A stretch of DNA of 64,000 bases from Thiomicrorhabdus sp. 6S3-12 (GTDB lineage: Bacteria > Pseudomonadota > Gammaproteobacteria > Thiomicrospirales > Thiomicrospiraceae). The position numbers and the translations under genes were made by a program. Positions 57,876-64,000 of the stretch are shown piece by piece; the first letter of the stretch is position 1; each line of letters opens with the position of its first letter. Where the stretch lies: positions 1-64,000 of the forward strand of contig NZ_JAGETW010000011.1 in the NCBI RefSeq assembly GCF_017571475.1, in the 5' to 3' direction. The notes below the pieces were generated by a model. That model worked only from the letters and a program-made list of their open reading frames with translations. It was not told the origin of the DNA and made no database searches.

Positions 57876-58715
57876 TTGAAAGTTGATTTTCACTGCCATA
57901 CCACTGCATCTGACGGAACCCTGACGCCGGAGGCATTGTTGGATCTGGCGCTTGAGCACGAAGTACGCACATTGGCTATTACCGATCATGACACCACAGC
58001 GGGTTATCAGCAGGTACTTGAACTGGTAGGAAATTTTAATATCGATCTGATCAGCGGGGTGGAGATTTCCTGCGAATGGAACGGCCATACCATTCACATT
58101 GTCGGTCTTGATTTCGATGTGCAGAACCCTAATCTGCAGACGGGGTTGGCTTCGATCAGGGAAGCCAGAGTCATCCGGGCACAAGATATGCTCGAAAAAC
58201 TGACCTCTAAACCCAATGCGCACCTGCAGAAGCTTCCTGAAAAGATTACCCATCTGGTCGGTGACGGCGTAATCGGCCGCGGTCATTTTGCGCAGGCCAT
58301 GGTTGAACTGGGTCTGGTGAAAGACAATGCCCAGGCGTTCGAACGTTACCTGAAACGCGGACGGATCGGCTATGTCAAAGCGCAATGGCCGGCACTAGCC
58401 GAAGTGGTTCAGTGGATTACCGAAGCCGGCGGCATTGCGGTAATCGCTCATCCCAAAATTTATAAATTCACCAGCTCCAAACTCAACCGGTTAATTGAAG
58501 ATTTCATTACAGCCGGCGGTAAAGCAATCGAAGTGGTCAATGCACCACGGCCAAGTGCAGATATGATCGGGATGGCCGAACGCGCCCGACGTTTCGGCCT
58601 CTATGCGTCCATCGGATCAGACTTTCACTCGCCAAAGCATCACTGGCGTGGTCTGGGTTGGCTTGCGCCTTTACCTGAAGGTTGTATTCCGGTATGGGAG
58701 CAATTTAGCCGTTGA
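57876..58715 (+). CDS. yciV: PHP-domain phosphoesterase YciV (RNase AM-like)
   Basis: A 279-residue metal-dependent phosphoesterase with the PHP motifs DFHCHTTASDG (3-13), ITDHDT, GVEIS, VIAHPKIY and GSDFHSP. E. coli YciV trims RNA 5' ends and hydrolyses nucleoside 3',5'-bisphosphates. I chose TTG 57876, with GAGG nine bases upstream, because the family begins at this point; an upstream TTG at 57837 adds 13 unconvincing residues. Confidence 0.9.
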   Translation: MKVDFHCHTTASDGTLTPEALLDLALEHEVRTLAITDHDTTAGYQQVLELVGNFNIDLISGVEISCEWNGHTIHIVGLDFDVQNPNLQTGLASIREARVIRAQDMLEKLTSKPNAHLQKLPEKITHLVGDGVIGRGHFAQAMVELGLVKDNAQAFERYLKRGRIGYVKAQWPALAEVVQWITEAGGIAVIAHPKIYKFTSSKLNRLIEDFITAGGKAIEVVNAPRPSADMIGMAERARRFGLYASIGSDFHSPKHHWRGLGWLAPLPEGCIPVWEQFSR

Positions 58716-58724
58716 TTAGAGACT

Positions 58725-58747
58725 TCCCCGAAGCGGGGATTTATAAT
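58725..58747 (+). promoter_or_regulatory. Hairpin followed by yciO -10 element
   Basis: TCCCCG-AAG-CGGGGA forms a small stem (58725-58739) directly followed by TATAAT (58742-58747). The stem could weakly end yciV, and the TATAAT could start yciO. Confidence 0.35.
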
Positions 58748-58787
58748 CTACCCATATATTGATCAAAAAGTATCTAAAGGAAGTATT

Positions 58788-59414
58788 TTGAGCGACTGTC
58801 AATACATTAACGTTCACCCGGATAACCCTCAACCGAGAATGCTGCAGCAAGCGGTGGATATTCTCAATAATGACGGTGTCATCGCCTATCCGACCGAATC
58901 CGGCTACGCTTTAGGCTGCTTGCTGGACAATAAAAAAGGGGCGGACCGTATTCGCCGAATCCGTCAGCTCTCCGAAAAGCATGAATTGACTCTCGTCTGT
59001 AAAGATCTCAGCAATCTTTCCGAATACGCCAAAGTTGGAAACACGCAGTACCGTTACCTGAAAAAACATCTTCCCGGCCCTTATACTTTTATCTTGCCGG
59101 CTAGCCGTGAAGTACCGAAACGCCTGCAGTCACCGAAACGAAAAACCATCGGACTGCGCATTACGCCAAATATCGTTACCAATATGCTCTTGAGCTACTT
59201 TGATAAACCGTTACTGAGCGCATCGCTGATTCTGCCGGGCGACGAACACCCTATGACCGATGGATGGAGCATCTATGAAACCCTTAACCATGCACTGGAT
59301 GCTGTTTTGGATGGTGGCTTCAGCGGTTTTGAGCCGACCACCATTATTGACTTTACCGATGAAGAGCCGGTGTTGGTTAGACAGGGTCAGGGTGAGTTTT
59401 TTGGTGACGAATAA
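58788..59414 (+). CDS. yciO: YciO family (TsaC/Sua5-like) protein
   Basis: A 208-residue YrdC-like domain protein, with AYPTESGYALGC, KHLPGPYTFILPA and a KRKTIGLRI segment. YciO is a paralogue of the enzymes that make threonylcarbamoyl-AMP for tRNA t6A, and its own activity is weak or different. The start is TTG 58788, preceded by AAGGA. It overlaps the M50 gene as TAATG. Confidence 0.88.
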   Translation: MSDCQYINVHPDNPQPRMLQQAVDILNNDGVIAYPTESGYALGCLLDNKKGADRIRRIRQLSEKHELTLVCKDLSNLSEYAKVGNTQYRYLKKHLPGPYTFILPASREVPKRLQSPKRKTIGLRITPNIVTNMLLSYFDKPLLSASLILPGDEHPMTDGWSIYETLNHALDAVLDGGFSGFEPTTIIDFTDEEPVLVRQGQGEFFGDE

Positions 59415-60067
59415 TGAATGAACTCAATACCGTTCAACTGATCGCGGTCTGGGCCTTGCCGGTTCTATTCGCGATTACCCTGCATGAAGCGGCTCATGGC
59501 TGGATGGCCAAGAAACTCGGGGATCCTACCGCACAAATGCTCGGCAGGGTTACCCTAAACCCCATTAAGCATATTGACCCGATCGGAACGGTGCTTCTGC
59601 CGATCGTACTTCTGATGCTTGGCGGGTTTATTTTTGGTTGGGCTAAAGCGGTTCCGGTCACGGCGCGCAACTTTAAAAACCCGCGGGGCGACATGGCCTG
59701 GGTAGCTTTAGCCGGGCCGACCGCCAATCTGTTAATGGCTCTCGGCTGGGCTCTGATCATCAAAGTAGGTACGCTTATCCAGTTCACTGCGCCGGATATA
59801 GGACGCTTTCTGATGTACGCCGGCACCGCCGGGATCAGTATCAATCTGGTGCTAATGGTGCTGAACTTACTACCGATTCCTCCTCTGGACGGCAGTCGAA
59901 TTCTAAGCGCCTTTTTATCGCCCAAGCTCGCCTGGCAGTTTAACCGTCTGGAACCTTATGGTTTCTTTATCTTGATCGGGCTTTTGCTGTTAGGTTTTCT
60001 AGGCCCTCTGATCATGGGCCCTTACGGTTTTCTACAGAACCTGATTTATCAGCTGTACGGATTGTGA
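59414..60067 (+). CDS. Site-2 protease-like zinc metallopeptidase, M50 family
   Basis: A 217-residue integral membrane protease with about five to six helices. The zinc motif HEAAH (24-28) is in the first helix. The third ligand lies in PPLDGSR, the NPDG-like motif. There is no PDZ or CBS domain, so it is the short group III type often found next to yciO and rluB. Its substrate is unknown. Confidence 0.88.
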   Translation: MNELNTVQLIAVWALPVLFAITLHEAAHGWMAKKLGDPTAQMLGRVTLNPIKHIDPIGTVLLPIVLLMLGGFIFGWAKAVPVTARNFKNPRGDMAWVALAGPTANLLMALGWALIIKVGTLIQFTAPDIGRFLMYAGTAGISINLVLMVLNLLPIPPLDGSRILSAFLSPKLAWQFNRLEPYGFFILIGLLLLGFLGPLIMGPYGFLQNLIYQLYGL

Positions 60068-60127
60068 AAGGCGTATAATAAGGCTCCATAATCAGCTCAC
60101 CGTAATTTTAAGGTTCAAGAACAGTAC

Positions 60128-61063
60128 ATGAAACAACCCAATCAGCCACAGACGGAAAAACTGCAGAAAATACTTGCACGAGCCGGTTTCGGATCGAGAC
60201 GTTCTGTCGAGACCCTGATCGAACAGGGCCTGGTCAAGGTCAACAACCGTATCGCCAAACTCGGTGACCGTGCCAGTCAGGAAGACAAGATCAAAGTTCG
60301 TGATCAACTGCTAAAAACGTCGCAACTCGCTCCTGCCGCCAGTAAAGTTATTCTGTATAACAAACCGGAAGGGCTGGTCTGTACCCGTAAGGATGAAAAA
60401 GGGCGCGATACGATTTTCCGCCACCTGCCTCGCTTGCATCAAGGGCGTTGGATCAGTATCGGCCGACTGGATCTTAATACCAGTGGTCTGTTGATTCTGA
60501 CCAACAACGGGGAACTGGCAAATCGTCTGATGCACCCGTCTTACCAGATCGAACGCGAGTATATGGTTCGTGTTTTCGGCGAGGTCAGTGACGAAGTGGT
60601 CAAACAGTTGACCAAAGGCGTGCAGCTTGAAGATGGCCCGGCGAAGTTTGATCGTGTTATTGCTCTGCCTGCCGAAGAGGACTCCCTAAACCGCTGGTAT
60701 CGTGTCATCATCAAAGAAGGGCGCAACCGTGAGGTCCGTCGCCTTTGGGAAGCTGTCGGCTTACAGGTTAACCGTCTGCATCGTATACGTTACGGTGACT
60801 TCTCTTTGCCGCGCAATTTGAAAAAAGGCAAAGCCGAAGAGTTGAGCTGGAAACAGGTTAATCAGCTACTGCGCTCAGTTGACCTTCCTGAAGAAGGCCG
60901 TCCTGACCTGCGGGTTAACAATCGCATAGATAAAGCCGGTCTGGCCAAACGCGATGCCAGAAAATCGGAACGAACCATGGTTGGGCGCTATACAGGGAAA
61001 GGCGCACGTAAATCAAACCGTATGAATGGCGGCAGTGGCCGCGAATTTAAAAGCGGCAAGTAA
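60128..61063 (+). CDS. rluB: 23S rRNA pseudouridine synthase RluB
   Basis: RluB converts U2605 of 23S rRNA to pseudouridine. The 311-residue protein has an N-terminal S4 domain (about 10-58), the catalytic Asp115 in GRLDLNTSG and the EGRNREVRRLWEAVG segment. A basic C-terminal tail (about 245-311) is rich in Arg, Lys and Gly. It ends in a terminator. scpA and scpB, often upstream, are absent. Confidence 0.93.
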   Translation: MKQPNQPQTEKLQKILARAGFGSRRSVETLIEQGLVKVNNRIAKLGDRASQEDKIKVRDQLLKTSQLAPAASKVILYNKPEGLVCTRKDEKGRDTIFRHLPRLHQGRWISIGRLDLNTSGLLILTNNGELANRLMHPSYQIEREYMVRVFGEVSDEVVKQLTKGVQLEDGPAKFDRVIALPAEEDSLNRWYRVIIKEGRNREVRRLWEAVGLQVNRLHRIRYGDFSLPRNLKKGKAEELSWKQVNQLLRSVDLPEEGRPDLRVNNRIDKAGLAKRDARKSERTMVGRYTGKGARKSNRMNGGSGREFKSGK

Positions 61064-61101
61064 TTCAATTTATCTGCACAAAGCCATCTGCTCTCGAAAA
61101 G

Positions 61102-61135
61102 AAAAAAGGCGGTCATATAAATGACCGCCTTTTTT
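61102..61135. terminator. Bidirectional terminator after rluB
   Basis: A 15-bp stem from AAAAAAGGCGGTCAT to ATGACCGCCTTTTTT with an ATAA loop. It also serves the convergent minus-strand gene. Confidence 0.92.
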
Positions 61136-61164
61136 GTATGAAAGATATTGAGACTTGCTGTCTG

Positions 61165-61776
61165 TCAGTAAATTACTCGACTGCCGGGAACGATAATATT
61201 GACGTCTTTAACGTACAGAATTTCGCCGGCGTTTTCTCCCTTATCGTTACGTTTGATCGAAGTTTTCCATTCCCAGCCGGTCGTACGTTTGATATTCACC
61301 AGAGAGCCGCGCAATGACACAATGTCGCCGATTTTAATGTCCAGCATCTTCTTGCGGATTTCCTTGCTGGCTGGAATAAGGTGCAGGCTGGCGGTGCTGG
61401 TCATGACCTGTTCCTCGCTGATCAGGTCCGGACTTTCGATATCCCACTTGTACTGGTGGTTGAAAATAGAGATGTCGACATTTTGATAAACACTTTCATC
61501 GGACATTTTTCCCCAACCGATTACCAGCTGCAACGGCGCCAGCCAACCTTTACGGTCCAGATAGGAAATGGATGCGTCCAGCACTCTGGCTTCGACTTCA
61601 AAATCCGCAATCGGATGAAATATAAAGTCGTCCGCACGGAACTGATCCATGCTGGTTTCATACTGGTAAGGCGCCGATGCGGCGAAGATTCCAGGACCAT
61701 ATGAATCGGCCTTACCGATATGGTAAAAATGGAACCACAGGCCGCCCAAAATCAACAGTGCAAGAATTTTTTTCAT
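61165..61776 (-). CDS. Membrane-anchored or exported protein of unknown function
   Basis: A 203-residue protein with an N-terminal hydrophobic segment (about 4-17) that could be a signal or an anchor. The rest has a conserved pattern seen in a gammaproteobacterial family: ADFEVEARVLD, LQLVIGWGKMSDE, TASLHLIPAS and KIGDIVSLRGSLVNI. The late part may be an OB-like beta barrel. Function is unknown. It lies 68 bases after slyX on the same strand. Confidence 0.7.
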   Translation of the reverse strand: MKKILALLILGGLWFHFYHIGKADSYGPGIFAASAPYQYETSMDQFRADDFIFHPIADFEVEARVLDASISYLDRKGWLAPLQLVIGWGKMSDESVYQNVDISIFNHQYKWDIESPDLISEEQVMTSTASLHLIPASKEIRKKMLDIKIGDIVSLRGSLVNIKRTTGWEWKTSIKRNDKGENAGEILYVKDVNIIVPGSRVIY

Positions 61777-61844
61777 AGAACGCTTTATTGAGTTAGGTTA
61801 AATAAAACTAGTATAACCTCTGTTTTAAGTGGTTTTTAAGCATA

Positions 61845-62090
61845 TTAATAATGCGGCGGCGGAATTTCTTCTTCCGGGCGTTTTATGACTTGTTCATTCA
61901 GAGATTGAATATAGTCTTTCAGTAACCCCAGCTTTTTTTCCAGCATCTGAATTTGCGTATACTGATCCGCCAGCGTTTTTTCCATTTCAACATGCATCTG
62001 CTCATGATGACTGATGGCAATTTCCAATGTTTCTATGCGCTGCACAAGCTGAGGATCGGACACTATCGTCTTACAATTCTGATCACGCAT
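61845..62090 (-). CDS. slyX: SlyX family coiled-coil protein
   Basis: An 81-residue protein that is almost all coiled coil, from VQRIETLEIAI to LNEQVIK, and ends in the SlyX hallmark PPPHY. The role is unclear. I chose ATG 62090 with GGTGAT seven bases upstream; it overlaps the M61 stop by eight bases (ATGCGTGA), so translation is coupled. Confidence 0.85.
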   Translation of the reverse strand: MRDQNCKTIVSDPQLVQRIETLEIAISHHEQMHVEMEKTLADQYTQIQMLEKKLGLLKDYIQSLNEQVIKRPEEEIPPPHY

Positions 62091-63963
62091 CTTTGTTATC
62101 ACCATTCGAATGATTTTCCAGCCATACAGCAACTTCATTTTGAGGGCTTCGAGGCTCCTTGAAAGTAAGCTCTACACGATCAGCTGTCGCTGCAGTTAAA
62201 ACCAGTTTACATTGGCGCAATTCATCGCGTCGGAAATAGCTGCATGTCCATTTGTCGCCGATCTGAGCTCGTTTGAGAAGTGTTTCCAGCTGCGATTTCG
62301 ACGTCACTCTCAGGCCGTTTATGGCAATAATTTCGTCTCCGGAAGACAGTCCGGCAAGCTGCGCGGAGCGCTCCTGCCAGATGTGTCTCACAGCCAGTGT
62401 CTGGTTGGCCGTCTCTTCCAAGTTTGCGCCAAAATCGACGGTCAGAAGTTCCTGCGCATTGCCTTGCCCACCGGTATCGGCAAGCGAGTTCATGCTGCGC
62501 AACGTGAAATTCACCCCGAAATGACTGAACAGGGTGGTGAGATCGTAATCTTCCGTCTGATCCAGAAGCTGAGTGAAGAAATCCTTCAGATCGATACCGC
62601 TGACTTGAGAACAGATGCGTTCGATTTCAAACTCTTCAAGTCCGATTCCTTCACTGCCGTAGTGTTGCCATAGATACAATAAAACCGTGTCCAGACTTTT
62701 CTCCCCTTGAGTCTTTTCACGAATCAGTAGATCAAGGGCCAATGCAACCAAACTGCCTTTGGTGTAGTAACTGATAATGGCATTCGGAGCGTTTTCATCC
62801 TGCTGATAGAATTTCGTCCAGGCAAAAAAGCTTGAATTGGCGACCGACTGTTTAAAACGTCCCGGCATGCGGTACACGCGAGTCAGCTGTTTCCCAAGCT
62901 GATCAAGATAGGTCTGCTCGTCAATCAAACCGCAGCGCTGCAATATCAGCGCATCGTAATAAGAGGTCACACCCTCAAACCACCAAAGCTGTCGGGAATA
63001 GATCGGCTGACTCAAATCCGGGTTCTGATATGCCTTAGGCATTATGCGTTTAACATTCCAGCTATGGAAATATTCATGGCTGCACAGTTCAAGAAATTGC
63101 AGATAGCCCTCGGTCGGTTTTTGCATCCCTTTATACGGCAGATCATTACGACTGCAGATCAATGCCGTGGAATTTCGATGTTCAAGTCCTCCGTAGTCGC
63201 TACCGGTAACCATTACCTGAAACAGATAGTTTTCGAAAGGGGCCGCTTCACCAAACAGACGGATTTCATATTCGCAGATCGTAGTCAGGTCAGACTTGAG
63301 TCGTTCTAGATCACAATCAAAAACACCGGTTAGCACTACCTTGTGCGGCACGCCACAGGCACGGAAATCGATCTCGACATAACTGCCGATTTCGACCGGA
63401 TAATCGATCAATGCCAGGTAATTCTCGGCATGATAATGCCCAAACCCATGGTGATCGACTTCCAGAGCCGGCATCCCGGTTGCAACCTTCCAGGCATTTT
63501 TGACGCAAACCGGTGATTTTTTCAAACTCATAACACACGGATAATCACGCTGTCCTTCAGCTTCCATAAAGACCGATGTGCCGTTAAAGAAAGCGTGAGT
63601 ATCATCGAAATGCGCGCCGCGAACAGACAGATCCCAGGCGTAGACCTGATATTTAATGGTAAAAGCGTTACCCGAAGTTTCGACTTCCCAAGTTGATTTA
63701 TCAATCGGCGTAACCGTCAAAGTGGTTTGGGCGTCGTCATAAGCCTGCAAATCAATTAAATGTTTGGAAAAATCGCGAATCAAATAGCTTCCAGGAATCC
63801 AGTTGGGAAGAGTTAAACGCTGCTTCTGTGCCGGAAAAGCGATACGAAACTCTACAGTAAACAGGTGACCGTTCGGATCCAAAGGGGTAATGGTGTAGTG
63901 ACGGGCACAAGGCTCTTCCTTGGTTATGGGCTTAGCCAGTTCCGGAAGTTTCATCTCTGCCAT
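62083..63963 (-). CDS. M61 family glycyl aminopeptidase-like zinc peptidase
   Basis: A cytoplasmic peptidase of about 626 residues. The zinc motif HEYFH is at 296-300 in SHEYFHSWNVKR, with the third ligand Glu in WWFEGVTSYY. A PDZ domain follows near the C-terminus (about 500-600, RSAQLAGLSSGDEIIAING). M61 enzymes release N-terminal Gly or Ala. The start is uncertain: ATG 63963 or 63954 have poor ribosome binding sites and the frame stays open to the right edge, so the gene may begin outside the window. Confidence 0.88.
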   Translation of the reverse strand: MAEMKLPELAKPITKEEPCARHYTITPLDPNGHLFTVEFRIAFPAQKQRLTLPNWIPGSYLIRDFSKHLIDLQAYDDAQTTLTVTPIDKSTWEVETSGNAFTIKYQVYAWDLSVRGAHFDDTHAFFNGTSVFMEAEGQRDYPCVMSLKKSPVCVKNAWKVATGMPALEVDHHGFGHYHAENYLALIDYPVEIGSYVEIDFRACGVPHKVVLTGVFDCDLERLKSDLTTICEYEIRLFGEAAPFENYLFQVMVTGSDYGGLEHRNSTALICSRNDLPYKGMQKPTEGYLQFLELCSHEYFHSWNVKRIMPKAYQNPDLSQPIYSRQLWWFEGVTSYYDALILQRCGLIDEQTYLDQLGKQLTRVYRMPGRFKQSVANSSFFAWTKFYQQDENAPNAIISYYTKGSLVALALDLLIREKTQGEKSLDTVLLYLWQHYGSEGIGLEEFEIERICSQVSGIDLKDFFTQLLDQTEDYDLTTLFSHFGVNFTLRSMNSLADTGGQGNAQELLTVDFGANLEETANQTLAVRHIWQERSAQLAGLSSGDEIIAINGLRVTSKSQLETLLKRAQIGDKWTCSYFRRDELRQCKLVLTAATADRVELTFKEPRSPQNEVAVWLENHSNGDNKDA

Positions 63964-64000
63964 ATAGGATTGATTAATCTGCTGCAACTGTGGGGAGCTA

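Overview
This window looks like a chromosomal segment of a gammaproteobacterium. The gene orders ubiG-mupP, gyrA-serC-pheA-hisC-tyrA-aroA-cmk-rpsA-ihfB, rpsF-rpsR-DUF2232-rplI-dnaB-alr and zipA-ligA are typical of that class. A CbbY-type sugar phosphatase suggests an autotroph that uses the Calvin cycle. Together with the moderate base composition, this makes a sulfur oxidiser of the Thiomicrospira/Hydrogenovibrio/Thiomicrorhabdus group a reasonable guess; that is inference only. I see no prophage, insertion sequence, CRISPR array or rRNA operon, and most of the window is core genome.

Layout. 0-8 kb: tRNA-Asp, fabI and a four-gene peptide-type ABC transporter with unusual extra membrane segments. 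8-10 kb: ubiG, a MupP-type phosphatase and a short-chain dehydrogenase, divergent from gyrA. 10-22 kb: gyrA and the shikimate/aromatic amino acid run serC-pheA-hisC-tyrA-aroA, then cmk, rpsA and ihfB, punctuated by strong hairpins. 22-26 kb: katG sits between ihfB and lapA, flanked by two ~300-bp gene-poor gaps, one holding a decayed reading frame; then lapA and pyrF. 25.7-33.5 kb: rpsF-rpsR-DUF2232-rplI, then dnaB-alr-nudF-membrane protein-MATE-ychJ. 33.5-40.3 kb: a 42-residue membrane protein, a DamX-like SPOR protein, an orphan two-component system, a bicupin and rpoN. 40.3-42 kb: an accessory patch with two orphan small proteins and several inverted repeats. 42-50.6 kb: recJ, an esterase, a three-gene cluster with a fused phosphotransferase/P-loop kinase, a DksA lacking most zinc ligands, cbbY, a HopJ-family protein and an FGGY sugar kinase. 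50.9-64 kb: zipA-ligA-darP, an EamA transporter, a lone asparaginase domain beside a LexA-like autoprotease without a DNA-binding domain, yciI-yciB divergent from yciV-yciO-M50 protease-rluB, an exported protein, slyX and an M61 peptidase running to the right edge.

How the genes work together. SerC, PheA, HisC, TyrA and AroA supply serine, phenylalanine and tyrosine precursors. RpsA, IhfB, RpsF, RpsR, RplI, DnaB, GyrA, LigA and Cmk are the replication and translation core. FabI, LapA, MupP, Alr and ZipA serve envelope building and division. The points most worth a second look are the zinc-ligand-poor DksA, the LexA-like protein with no DNA-binding domain, the antitoxin-like domain fused to a membrane hairpin, the sortase-type two-component pair with no sortase in view, the katG insertion, and a short reading frame overlapping the ligA start. 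I did not find a complete, clearly new multi-gene system.
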